From contig JAFUKL010000028.1 in the NCBI GenBank assembly GCA_017473615.1, forward strand, positions 1-34,042: a stretch of DNA of 34,042 bases. Direction: 5' to 3'. The DNA is from Muribaculaceae bacterium (GTDB taxonomy: Bacteria; Bacteroidota; Bacteroidia; Bacteroidales; Muribaculaceae). A model generated the notes under the pieces. The model was not told where the DNA came from. It did not search any database and worked only from the letters and a program-made list of their open reading frames with translations. The translations under genes were made by a program, and so were the position numbers. Numbering within the stretch: position 1 is the stretch's first letter; each line of letters opens with the position of its first letter. This document shows, one piece after another, positions 26,638-34,020 of the stretch.

Positions 26638-27807
26638 ATGAATAATTTTGTATATGACATACCGGTAAAGGTATATTTCGGAGAGAACCAACTTTGTCAC
26701 CTCGGCGAAGAGTTAAAAAAATACGGTAGTCGCGTATTACTCACTTACGGAGGTGGTTCTATCAAGAAAATCGGTCTTTATGACAAGGTGATTAACGAAC
26801 TGAACAGCTCCGGGCTTGAAGTATTTGAACTTTCGGGTATTGAACCAAATCCACGCATAGATTCAGTGAGAAAAGGAGCGCAAATGTGCAAAGAACACAA
26901 TATTGATGTACTGCTCGCAGTGGGCGGTGGCTCCACGATAGATGCCACCAAGTTCATGGCGGCAGGAGCATGTGTTGACCATGACCCATGGGATTTCCTG
27001 AGCGAAAAATGGTCGCCTATCGAAAAAGCTCTGCCTATTGTATCTATTCTCACCCTTTCTGCAACCGGTTCCGAAATGGATTGCGGCGGTGTAATAAGTA
27101 ATCCCGAAACAAAAGACAAAATAGGACGCTTGGCACCGCCTATGCTGCCCAAAGTTTCGTTCCTCGACCCCACTTTAACCTATAGTGTAAACGCTTATCA
27201 AACGGCTTGCGGAGCTGCCGACATGATTTCACACATTCTTGAAGTTTATTTCAACATGGAACAGGACTTGTATATGCTTGATTGTTTCATGGAAGGAATG
27301 CTGAAAACCATTATCAAATATACTCCCGTTGCAATACAAGACCCTGAAAACTATGAAGCTCGCGCAAACCTTATGTGGACATCGTCGTGGGCTATCAACG
27401 GATTTATTAATGGAGGCAAACGCCTTGCTTGGAGTTGCCACCCTATGGAGCATGAGCTGTCGGCAATCTACGACATTACACACGGTTTGGGACTTGCCAT
27501 ACTCACACCGAGGTGGTTGGAATACTGCTTGGACGAAACCACGGTATCAAAATATGTGCAATTTGCCACCAATGTATTTGGGGTAGAAGCCTCATTGCCT
27601 CCTATGGAAATTGCCCGCGAAGGAATACGCAGATTGTCGGAATTCCTATTTGACACCATAGGATTGCAACGCACATTCACCGAAGTTGGCATCAAAGAGG
27701 AAGACTTCCCCGTAATGGCACGCAAGGCATGCGGCAACGGCACACTTAAAGGATTCAAGCACCTCAACCAACAAGACATCGAAGCCATCTTCCGCATGTG
27801 CCTGTAA
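26638..27807 (+). CDS. Iron-containing alcohol dehydrogenase (butanol dehydrogenase/YqhD type)
   Basis: This cytoplasmic NAD(P)H-dependent dehydrogenase interconverts an alcohol and an aldehyde or ketone. The 389 residues match the BDH/YqhD subgroup. Landmarks are TYGGGSIKK at 36-44, the nucleotide loop AVGGGSTIDATK at 94-105, and TLSATGSEM at 139-147. The metal ligands are probably Asp195 and His199 (AADMISHILE), His268 (SCHPMEHELSA) and His282 (DITHG). YqhD-like members prefer NADPH, which cannot be settled here. The gene is monocistronic with its own promoter and a very strong terminator 21 bp downstream. The natural substrate is unknown; detoxification of aldehydes is the usual role of YqhD. 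Confidence 0.93.
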   Translation: MNNFVYDIPVKVYFGENQLCHLGEELKKYGSRVLLTYGGGSIKKIGLYDKVINELNSSGLEVFELSGIEPNPRIDSVRKGAQMCKEHNIDVLLAVGGGSTIDATKFMAAGACVDHDPWDFLSEKWSPIEKALPIVSILTLSATGSEMDCGGVISNPETKDKIGRLAPPMLPKVSFLDPTLTYSVNAYQTACGAADMISHILEVYFNMEQDLYMLDCFMEGMLKTIIKYTPVAIQDPENYEARANLMWTSSWAINGFINGGKRLAWSCHPMEHELSAIYDITHGLGLAILTPRWLEYCLDETTVSKYVQFATNVFGVEASLPPMEIAREGIRRLSEFLFDTIGLQRTFTEVGIKEEDFPVMARKACGNGTLKGFKHLNQQDIEAIFRMCL

Positions 27808-27828
27808 TTCGCATACAGCCTAAACTAT

Positions 27829-27888
27829 ACGATTCTTTGTCGGCAACCGGTTTTATTCCGGACTTACCGACAAAGAATCGTGTTTTTT
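27829..27888 (+). terminator. Strong terminator after the alcohol dehydrogenase gene
   Basis: ACGATTCTTTGTCGG (27829-27843) is an exact reverse complement of CCGACAAAGAATCGT (27867-27881), with an inner CCGG/CCGG stem and a following run GTTTTTT. Confidence 0.95.
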
Positions 27889-27938
27889 ATAAAATCCTCA
27901 ACAATTATAGTTGCCGCTTCTTTCTTTTCCAACTTAAT

Positions 27939-27985
27939 ATTTACATTGCATATCGTAAGTACCACTTAACATTTACAATGTAAAT
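27939..27985. repeat. 10-bp inverted repeat in the region before the AAA/DUF4143 gene
   Basis: ATTTACATTG (27939-27948) and CAATGTAAAT (27976-27985) are exact reverse complements 27 bp apart. The right arm also forms a local palindrome, ATTTACA-A-TGTAAAT (27971-27985). It lies in a 390-bp gene-free stretch, upstream of the 33-bp array. It may be a protein-binding site; no function is shown. Confidence 0.5.
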
Positions 27986-28063
27986 CTGCAACAAAGACAA
28001 CGATTATCCATAATTTCACAAGCTCTATCACCGAAAAACTTAATCAAAAAAGCACTCTCAATT

Positions 28064-28155
28064 CACCAAATTATACCCAAATTCGGTGAATACACCCACT
28101 AAATTAGGGGCAAATTTAGTGATTACACTCTCTAAATTCAGTATAAATTTGGCGA
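28064..28155. repeat. Three 26-bp dyad repeats on a 33-bp period (operator-like array)
   Basis: Units start at 28064, 28097 and 28130, each 26 bp with 7-bp spacers (ATACACC, TTACACT). Each has the pattern CACYAAATT, six bases, AAATTYRGTGA, with the third copy diverged at its ends (CTC...GGCGA). Unit 2 is a near-perfect dyad: CACTAAATT and AATTTAGTG are exact reverse complements. The third unit contains the -33 TTTG of the promoter at 28148-28179. The 33-bp period is close to three helical turns, so all sites would face the same side of the DNA. This suggests cooperative binding of a dimeric protein. Confidence 0.8.
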
Positions 28156-28179
28156 TTTAAATAAAATAGCATACCTTTG
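28148..28179 (+). promoter_or_regulatory. Promoter of the AAA/DUF4143 ATPase gene
   Basis: TTTG at 28148-28151 and TACCTTTG at 28172-28179 are 20 bp apart, a near-ideal Bacteroidetes promoter. Predicted initiation is about 12 nt before the ATG, so the leader is very short. The -33 element lies inside the third dyad repeat, so a bound repressor would block RNA polymerase. Confidence 0.8.
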
Positions 28180-28197
28180 TGTAAATTATAACAAGCT

Positions 28198-29322
28198 ATG
28201 ATACAAAGAGCTATATCCAAATACATACTCAATGACTTTTCTCGTAGAAAAGTCATTGTCCTAATGGGCGCACGACAAGTGGGCAAAACCACTCTTTTGC
28301 ACTCAATAGAGAACGCAAAAAATCACTCATTGCACTTGAATTGCGACAACTACGACGACATTGCCATATTAGAAGATAAGACATCAACCGAGTTAGAAAA
28401 CCTCTTGAAGGATTATGATATGGTGTTTATAGACGAAGCTCAACGAGTAAAAGATATTGGTCTGACTCTTAAAAAGATAGGCGATCTATCTCTTGACACT
28501 CAAGTAATAGTTACCGGTTCTTCAAGTTTTGACATCGCAAACAGCATCAACGAACCGGCAACAGGAAGACTAATTGAATACAACCTTTTTCCTTTTTCAC
28601 TCAACGAACTTGCCACACACTTTTCTCAAAAAGAAGAATCCAGGCTTCTTTCCACAAGGCTTATATACGGAATGTATCCGGAAGTCGTGACATTTCCCGG
28701 TGACGCAAAACGCACTCTCATCGGGCTAACCAACAACTACCTATACAAAGACATTCTATCTTATAAGGGAATAAAAAAGCCTGAAATATTACAAAAGCTT
28801 GTACGTGCTTTGGCATTACAAATAGGAAATGAAGTGTCATATAACGAATTAAGCAATCTATTGGGTATTGACAAATCCACCGTGGAAAATTATATCAACC
28901 TGCTTGAAAAGTGCTTTGTAATATTTCGACTTGACTCATATAGTAGGAATCTACGGAATGAAATAAAAAAAGGCAAAAAGATTTACTTCTACGACAACGG
29001 AATTCGCAACGCTATAATCTCTAACTTTGCATCGCCCGACATGCGTAACGACATGGGGGCTCTTTGGGAAAATTTCATGATAAGCGAACGCATGAAACGA
29101 AACGCTTACGCCAAAAGCTATGCAAACTTATACTTTTGGCGTACTCACGACCAAAGTGAAGTAGATTTAATCGAAGAAGAAGACGGATTATTGCGCACTT
29201 ATGAGTTTAAATGGAATCCCAAAGCCAAAGCTAAACTCCCAAAGAAATTCGCCGATACCTATCCTGTCGCTTCTTTTGAAACAATAACGCCCGAAAACAT
29301 GTGGAGCTTCGTCACCCTATAA
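28198..29322 (+). CDS. AAA-family ATPase with DUF4143 (COG1373)
   Basis: The 374-residue protein belongs to the large, mobile COG1373 group. The N-terminal AAA_14 domain has Walker A GARQVGKTTLL at 24-34, Walker B MVFIDEAQ at 75-82 and sensor-1-like IVTGSSS at 104-110. A winged-helix-like segment follows (VSYNELSNLLGIDKSTVENYINLLEKCFVIFRL, about 215-250). The C-terminal DUF4143 domain ends in a PD-(D/E)xK-like pattern: FWRTHDQSEVDLIEE and YEFKWNPKAK. The family's role is unresolved; members occur in genomic islands and near toxin-antitoxin or defence genes. A perfect 12-bp hairpin covers codons 11-21. Upstream lies the dyad repeat array. The convergent downstream gene is only 40 bp away, with no clear terminator. 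Confidence 0.88.
   Translation: MIQRAISKYILNDFSRRKVIVLMGARQVGKTTLLHSIENAKNHSLHLNCDNYDDIAILEDKTSTELENLLKDYDMVFIDEAQRVKDIGLTLKKIGDLSLDTQVIVTGSSSFDIANSINEPATGRLIEYNLFPFSLNELATHFSQKEESRLLSTRLIYGMYPEVVTFPGDAKRTLIGLTNNYLYKDILSYKGIKKPEILQKLVRALALQIGNEVSYNELSNLLGIDKSTVENYINLLEKCFVIFRLDSYSRNLRNEIKKGKKIYFYDNGIRNAIISNFASPDMRNDMGALWENFMISERMKRNAYAKSYANLYFWRTHDQSEVDLIEEEDGLLRTYEFKWNPKAKAKLPKKFADTYPVASFETITPENMWSFVTL
28230..28258 (+). promoter_or_regulatory. Perfect 12-bp hairpin inside codons 11-21 of the ATPase gene
   Basis: CAATGACTTTTC (28230-28241) and GAAAAGTCATTG (28247-28258) are exact reverse complements around a 5-nt TCGTA loop. In the mRNA it would sit about 30 nt after the start codon. No U-run follows. 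It could slow early translation or be a DNA-binding dyad; it is also simply the coding sequence for LNDFSRRKVIV. Confidence 0.6.
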
Positions 29323-29362
29323 CATAGCAAGAAATGACTTATTTAACTTTCTCTCCTTCGGG

Positions 29363-30022
29363 TTACGTATTTTTATCATTAAAGGCAAACCCAATCTTAC
29401 GATTCGGAAGGCTTTCCTCAGCACGTTTCTCTTTAAGCGTTTCCATAAATTCTCTTTTACACGCCAACATTTCATTGAGCATATTTTCAAGATGGTTTTC
29501 CGGCTTATATTCCGGTAAAACAATTTGATAAGCAGTATAAACACAACGTTTATTTTCTACATCGGATCTAATTAACATGCTGAGAAAACCGGTACTATTA
29601 TTAACCTCATTTGTAGCTTCCAAAATAGGCAACATATATTCTGTTTCTTCTATTTCATACCAAGGCAAATCAATCACAGTAATAAAACTTTTGAATACTT
29701 TAATCATAAATTTTTCGCCTTTATAGTTTCCTACGAAAATATAAAGTAACGGGGGTACAACTTCATATTCATTTTCATATGTTATTGAGAATCCTATCTT
29801 CGGAAGTATTCGTTTGAGTATCCTTTTATTCCTATTATCAGAACATTCATAATAAAAAAGATTCCAGAAGCCTTCACACCATGGATAAAGGCATATAAGT
29901 AACACTAATATTAATATAGGGTGAAAAGTACCATTCACAATATAATACACGCATACTCCAACCGCAGAGATCAGGCCTACCAGCCATAAAATCCCTCTCA
30001 TCGTTTCTTTCACATCTTTCAT
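29363..30022 (-). CDS. Two-TM membrane protein of unknown function (possibly YbjN-like)
   Basis: The 219-residue protein begins MKDVKETMRG and has two hydrophobic segments near 11-29 (ILWLVGLISAVGVCVYYIV) and 34-48 (HPILILVLLICLYPW), then a soluble domain. From about residue 72 the pattern KIGFSITYENEYEV...FVGNYKGEKFMIKVFKSFITVIDLPW, then EATNEVNNSTGFLSMLI, then a helical tail resembles the YbjN/type III chaperone-like fold. That assignment is tentative. The ATG at 30022 follows a good Shine-Dalgarno GAGGAGAT at 30023-30030, unusual in Bacteroidetes. It converges with the ATPase gene and lies about 120 bp downstream of the small membrane peptide gene, possibly in the same transcript. Confidence 0.65.
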   Translation of the reverse strand: MKDVKETMRGILWLVGLISAVGVCVYYIVNGTFHPILILVLLICLYPWCEGFWNLFYYECSDNRNKRILKRILPKIGFSITYENEYEVVPPLLYIFVGNYKGEKFMIKVFKSFITVIDLPWYEIEETEYMLPILEATNEVNNSTGFLSMLIRSDVENKRCVYTAYQIVLPEYKPENHLENMLNEMLACKREFMETLKEKRAEESLPNRKIGFAFNDKNT

Positions 30023-30143
30023 ATCTCCTCTTAATTACTCTTAAATTTATATTTCAATCTATTCATTTTTCTACACTCTAACTCGTTGGCTAAATTATAT
30101 TAATCTCCTTCATAATCTTAATATTTTGACGCTATTGATATTC

Positions 30144-30245
30144 TTAATTTGAAACCAAAGCAAACAATCCACATATTGCAGCGGCTCCCATAAGCACCAA
30201 AAACAAAACAAATATTATCCTTTTATTCATAATAATGTTATCCAT
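30144..30245 (-). CDS. Small single-TM peptide coupled to the Cys-rich gene
   Basis: The 33-residue frame MDNIIMNKRIIFVLFLVLMG and onward ends FALVSN. One hydrophobic segment spans about 10-29. The ATG at 30245 overlaps the stop of the 817-residue gene in the 8-nt arrangement ATGGATAA, typical of translational coupling; an internal start at Met6 is possible. A longer in-frame reading upstream would run inside the large gene and is less likely. No homologue is recognised. It could be a membrane effector, an anchor, or chance coding. Confidence 0.4.
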   Translation of the reverse strand: MDNIIMNKRIIFVLFLVLMGAAAICGLFALVSN

Positions 30246-32691
30246 TTTTTTCACATTTGCTACAATACATTTTCTTTGAATCTGTTTTACACAACTGAGA
30301 GCCACAATCAGGACAGAAAAATATATCACGATTATTATGTCCATTTCCTAAACTCATCCTAAGATTATACGGAATTTCTCGTCTTTGTTGGACATACCTG
30401 CGTGCAATTCGTTCAAACATTCCATCATCACAGCACGCAAGGCACTCTCTACATATATATTTACCATTTGTACATTGCTTGGTCTCTCTAGAGTCTATTA
30501 ACCCCCTTTTACATTTATAACAATAATTCAAATAAACACTAACATTATATTCATTACATTTATTGTTTATACATCTAAAATAACAATATCTATTAAAACT
30601 TTCTAATCTTATTGGAAACAACAAATGTCCACAGGCTCGACACTTTAATTGATTAAACTTCCTATAAGCCCTAAATATAATAGCGGCATAATCTTTTATT
30701 GTACTTGAGAGTTCATATAAGCCATTCTCTGCTATTCGAATTTGTTCATATCCAAGAATTCTACTCATTTCCAATATTGTGTACTTAGACCAATAAGAAT
30801 CTTCATCTGCGTAATGTTCCAAATTACTACGAAAACATTTTTTTCCCATACACCAATAATAATTTAAACCTGTCGCACAATGTTTTTCCCAACTTATGTC
30901 TGGCGTACAACATTTTTTACTATTTAGATTTTCTTGCTTTAGAAAACAATTTTCTATTGCGTTTAGGCTATCACTTTTCTTGAAATAAAACAATTGTTTT
31001 AACTCATATAATCGTTGTTCATTAAATGGAATTTCATAATAACCCCATCTAGTTGCATCTTCTCCTAGATATTCCCTTAAAGATTCTTGTATATTCAATC
31101 CAGAAAGATTGAAATTTTCTATTCGATATCCATATTCTTGCGATTCACGAAGTATCCCCAATGTATACTCTTTGGGGTAGATCCTGATTTTCACAGGTTT
31201 TAAAAACTCTTTTACAACTTCATCCAAGCTATTTAAATGTTTCGATTTTACTAAACAAGCTTCTTCGCCTAGTTCTAACGGTATTGTATGTATGCCATAT
31301 ATTTCATAAATCTTTTGCCGTATTTTTTCACAGGACACATCTATTAACTTTAATTTCGCATTTTCTATTTCTTCTATTGGTTCTATTAAATATTCATTTA
31401 TCCATATCAAGTCTTTTTCGGGTATTATCCAAACATTGTCACATGATTTTAAATTTATGCAATCATATTTTTCACATTTTCCCCAATTTTCCAGCTCAAC
31501 AGATTCGCCTTCGCATACACAATACTTTTTTCTACTAAATTTATTATCAAAAAAAGTTTTTAATCTTTGTTGTATAACATCATTCTTGTTTAATACATTT
31601 TTGTCAAGTTCAAAAACAATTGCAAAATCAATAAAACCAACAAAGTTTTTATTATATACCGCACCTCCATTACAAATAGGAAGAATCTCCTCCAAATTAA
31701 ATTTTACATTTGGATTTTCCTCATCACATTTTTGAATAGCAATATCAAGCACGCCGTCTATTTTCAGTAATGAACTACCATTAGATTCCTTTAAAGTTAT
31801 TAATGAATCACATAATAGTTCATTTGTAATATCAACAGAAGTATCTGGAGATTCTATACAATCTCGACATTGGGCATAGAAATTCTTTCTATAATTTAAA
31901 AACATTTTAAACAAATCAATATCAAAAATAGTATTTTGCAATTTTACATCAAAAAGATATCGACATATCACACATAGTTTCAATTCAGACTTCAATAAAG
32001 GATAATAGTCGTTTAACACCTTATTATCCACCAAACAAGGATCACCCGACAACCAATTATGCAACTGATTTAAAATATACTGTGATTTTGTTATTTCACT
32101 TGAAATACACCCTTCTCTTATAATATAATCAATATTTTCAAAAAGATTTTTATCTTCATCTATTGAAACTTCTGAATATATTTTATACTCTAAACTAAAT
32201 TCTAAAAGTATTTCCCTTATTTGTTCCTGTTTATTTATTGATAAGCACTTTCCAATTTTGTTTATAATATTTAAACAAATGTGTTTCCAGTTCTCATTCA
32301 ACTGATTAATTGCAGATATAAGAATCTCATTCTCCCAATAATGATTATTTAAGCACCATAATAAATACTTAAACTTATATCCATTATTACCTGTCACACT
32401 TTTCAAAACCCGAATCCAATCTTCAACTATATTCGGATTCATTTCATGACATGTATACTCTCTCCAGTATTCATCATCTTTAATTTCAACATCAGCTAAC
32501 ATTAAAACAGTAGCTATAGATTCATTAAAAACATATGCCGACTTAAAATCTATATTATCATTTTCCGATTCCCAATAAATCTTATCTCCAGAACTTTCAT
32601 CATATCGTTTTGTTTCTTTTGCATGTATAAAAAACATAGATTTGACCTTAAATGTCTCAACAAATTTTTTTCTTATTTTTACCCTAAACAT
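30238..32691 (-). CDS. 817-residue Cys-rich protein with C-terminal zinc-ribbon cluster, unknown function
   Basis: I do not recognise this protein. It has no signal peptide, membrane segment or Walker motif, so it is probably cytoplasmic. The first 400 residues are acidic and helical, apart from the basic start MFRVKIRKKFVETFKVK. Cys pairs appear in the middle (CVCEGES, KCEKYDC) and near 590-640 (KKCC, WCMGKKCF). The end holds zinc-ribbon-like pairs: Cys684/687 with Cys703/707/712; Cys724/727 with Cys747/750/753/754, including IDSRETKQCTNGKYICRECLACC; and Cys793/796 with Cys810/813. The spacing suggests three zinc sites. This could be a nucleic-acid or protein-binding platform in a mobile or defence locus (inference). 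The DNA is much AT-richer than the core genes. It ends overlapping the small TM peptide gene. Confidence 0.75.
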   Translation of the reverse strand: MFRVKIRKKFVETFKVKSMFFIHAKETKRYDESSGDKIYWESENDNIDFKSAYVFNESIATVLMLADVEIKDDEYWREYTCHEMNPNIVEDWIRVLKSVTGNNGYKFKYLLWCLNNHYWENEILISAINQLNENWKHICLNIINKIGKCLSINKQEQIREILLEFSLEYKIYSEVSIDEDKNLFENIDYIIREGCISSEITKSQYILNQLHNWLSGDPCLVDNKVLNDYYPLLKSELKLCVICRYLFDVKLQNTIFDIDLFKMFLNYRKNFYAQCRDCIESPDTSVDITNELLCDSLITLKESNGSSLLKIDGVLDIAIQKCDEENPNVKFNLEEILPICNGGAVYNKNFVGFIDFAIVFELDKNVLNKNDVIQQRLKTFFDNKFSRKKYCVCEGESVELENWGKCEKYDCINLKSCDNVWIIPEKDLIWINEYLIEPIEEIENAKLKLIDVSCEKIRQKIYEIYGIHTIPLELGEEACLVKSKHLNSLDEVVKEFLKPVKIRIYPKEYTLGILRESQEYGYRIENFNLSGLNIQESLREYLGEDATRWGYYEIPFNEQRLYELKQLFYFKKSDSLNAIENCFLKQENLNSKKCCTPDISWEKHCATGLNYYWCMGKKCFRSNLEHYADEDSYWSKYTILEMSRILGYEQIRIAENGLYELSSTIKDYAAIIFRAYRKFNQLKCRACGHLLFPIRLESFNRYCYFRCINNKCNEYNVSVYLNYCYKCKRGLIDSRETKQCTNGKYICRECLACCDDGMFERIARRYVQQRREIPYNLRMSLGNGHNNRDIFFCPDCGSQLCKTDSKKMYCSKCEKNG

Positions 32692-32844
32692 TTATAACTT
32701 TCTTCTTTTAAAGTTTCCAATTCCAAATGACTTTATTGCGGGATAGTTTTACAACTTATCCCAATTATATAATCATTTCTTATTAACACTTTGTAAAAAT
32801 ACACCGAGAAAAACAGCTTTCCTAACATCACTTAAATAAAAATT
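32692..32844. other. Intergenic leader of the Cys-rich gene with a hairpin
   Basis: This 150-bp AT-rich stretch separates the Cys-rich gene from the HTH gene's terminator. It contains GGGATAGTT (32740-32748) facing AACTTATCCC (32753-32762), a stem with one bulged base, about 50 bp upstream of the Cys-rich ATG on the minus strand. It could be an operator or leader hairpin. No TAnnTTTG box was found here. Confidence 0.4.
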
Positions 32845-32875
32845 AAAAGGCTAAACCTTAACGATTTAGCCTTTT
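32845..32875 (-). terminator. Terminator overlapping the end of the HTH gene
   Basis: AAAAGGCTAAA and TTTAGCCTTTT are exact reverse complements (11 bp, 9-nt loop), followed on the minus strand by AATTTTTATTT. The TAA stop of the HTH gene (32858-32860) lies inside the loop, so the last coding codons form one arm of the terminator. Confidence 0.85.
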
Positions 32876-33145
32876 CAAACATTCATATAAATCACATTTA
32901 TACCAAACTAATTCTTTAAATCCTTTTCGTTTTTTTCCTTTAGGTATATGTCCATTGGTAACGTGTAAATCGAATGTAGGTACAGACATATTCATAAATT
33001 CAGCTGCCGATTGTTTGCTCATAGGCTCTCTTGCTATGATATTAATAATATCTATTGCTTCTTGCTCTCCTATTTCGCAAGTATTAGACTCAAGTTTATC
33101 AGCCACCTGTCTTAACTCTTTTATTAACATTTTTATGATGTACAT
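32858..33145 (-). CDS. Excisionase-like helix-turn-helix protein
   Basis: The 95-residue basic protein ends in a MerR/excisionase-type winged HTH: MSKQSAAEFMNMSVPTFDLHV, then GHIPKGKKRKGFKELVWYKCDLYECLKRL. This is the HTH_17 pattern (helix-turn-helix, a Gly-x-Ile-Pro wing, then Trp-x-x-x-Asp/Glu-Leu). The N-terminal part (IKELRQVADKLESNTCEIGEQEAIDII) is helical. Such proteins direct excision or act as small regulators in Bacteroidales integrative elements. No integrase is visible inside the window. Met6 (33130) is an equally good start. It lies 21 bp downstream of the first membrane-protein copy, so the genes may be cotranscribed, and it ends inside its terminator hairpin. Confidence 0.7.
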   Translation of the reverse strand: MYIIKMLIKELRQVADKLESNTCEIGEQEAIDIINIIAREPMSKQSAAEFMNMSVPTFDLHVTNGHIPKGKKRKGFKELVWYKCDLYECLKRLNR

Positions 33146-33166
33146 AATTATTTGTTTTTTAATTCC

Positions 33167-33538
33167 TTAATTAGACGTTCTTTTACTGCATTTAAACTTG
33201 TTTACAATGATTATTAATAAGAATAAAAAATATATTATATAAGATAATACCAACAATTCTAAATTACTTATCGGAATCCTAAATATAACATCATAAATAT
33301 TTGTAGTTATAACTATAAGATTGGATATTATTATTAGTCTATACCAATTACAAAATTTAAATACATAACTACAAACATAAAGCAATATAGTTGTAATAAG
33401 AGAATTCCCTACAAGGTAATCTAAAATATAAACATATCTATTAATTATATCAAAATAATACAATGTATTATTCACAAGCATTCCCACCATTTGTATAATC
33501 GGAATGTATTTAATCAGCAATAAGAATCCTTTTTTCAT
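33167..33538 (-). CDS. Small multi-TM membrane protein, copy A of a tandem pair
   Basis: The 123-residue protein starts MKKGFLLLIKYIPIIQMVGM at the ATG at 33538; reading from TTG three codons earlier would add MFE and is less likely. Four hydrophobic segments are visible, near 5-25, 43-62 (ILDYLVGNSLITTILLYVCS), 68-84 and 95-115, ending in a basic tail NKFKCSKRTSN. I recognise no function, though short proteins of this pattern occur in Bacteroidetes mobile regions. It shares its first 30 residues exactly with copy B and about half of the rest, including the final IIIVNKFKCSK. It lies directly upstream of the HTH gene on the same strand. Confidence 0.65.
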   Translation of the reverse strand: MKKGFLLLIKYIPIIQMVGMLVNNTLYYFDIINRYVYILDYLVGNSLITTILLYVCSYVFKFCNWYRLIIISNLIVITTNIYDVIFRIPISNLELLVLSYIIYFLFLLIIIVNKFKCSKRTSN

Positions 33539-33560
33539 CTCAAACAAATTTTATTACACA
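33449..33560. repeat. 112-bp direct repeat, first copy
   Basis: This segment is identical to 33931-34042 at an offset of 482 bp. It covers the start codon, the first ~30 codons and about 22 bp upstream of copy A of the membrane-protein pair. The flanking coding sequence is only moderately similar, so the identity block has sharp edges at its internal end. Confidence 0.9.
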
Positions 33561-33648
33561 CATATAGCAAATATGGATGGTGTTTTATCTCTCTCAATCA
33601 ACCAACCAATTATTGATTACACATTTAATCATTTACTCTGTTAATTTG

Positions 33649-34020
33649 TTAATCAGATGCCTTTTTACTGCATTTAAACTTGTTTACTATGATTATAAAT
33701 AAGAATAACACACACACCGAATAATATAATACCAGTAATTGTTTATCTGAGATTGGTAATCTTATAATTGTATCAATTATATTTATAGTGATACTCGTTA
33801 AATTAGCGAATAATATAATCCTATACCAATTACAATAACCAAATAAAAAACTACAGATATACAGAAGTATAATCATAATTACAGAATTTCCTATAAAATA
33901 ATTTGAAATTCGAGCAAAATTCAAACAAAAATCAAAATAATACAATGTATTATTCACAAGCATTCCCACCATTTGTATAATCGGAATGTATTTAATCAGC
34001 AATAAGAATCCTTTTTTCAT
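33649..34020 (-). CDS. Small multi-TM membrane protein, copy B of a tandem pair
   Basis: This 123-residue paralogue of the downstream copy starts at the ATG at 34020. Residues 1-30 are identical to copy A; the middle differs (FCLNFARISNYFIGNSVIMIILLYICSF), and the end IIIVNKFKCSKKASD is again close. Four hydrophobic segments suggest an inner-membrane location. The divergent middle with conserved ends implies an old duplication with later homogenisation of the 5' part, or selection on it. The window ends 22 bp before the start codon, so its promoter and any further copy are not visible. Confidence 0.65.
   Translation of the reverse strand: MKKGFLLLIKYIPIIQMVGMLVNNTLYYFDFCLNFARISNYFIGNSVIMIILLYICSFLFGYCNWYRIILFANLTSITINIIDTIIRLPISDKQLLVLYYSVCVLFLFIIIVNKFKCSKKASD

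Noticed and set aside
28064-28155. CRISPR array
   Set aside because: The spacers are only 7 bp and resemble each other, the units are internally symmetric, and there are no cas genes; an operator array fits better.
29317-29544. 75-codon minus-strand frame overlapping the 219-residue membrane-protein gene
   Set aside because: It is an alternate frame of the longer, better supported gene, which has two TM segments and a Shine-Dalgarno sequence.
30246-30344. N-terminal extension of the small TM peptide (MDIIIVIYFSVLIVALSC...)
   Set aside because: It would lie inside the Cys-rich gene's last zinc-binding codons in another frame; the overlapping ATGGATAA start is more economical.
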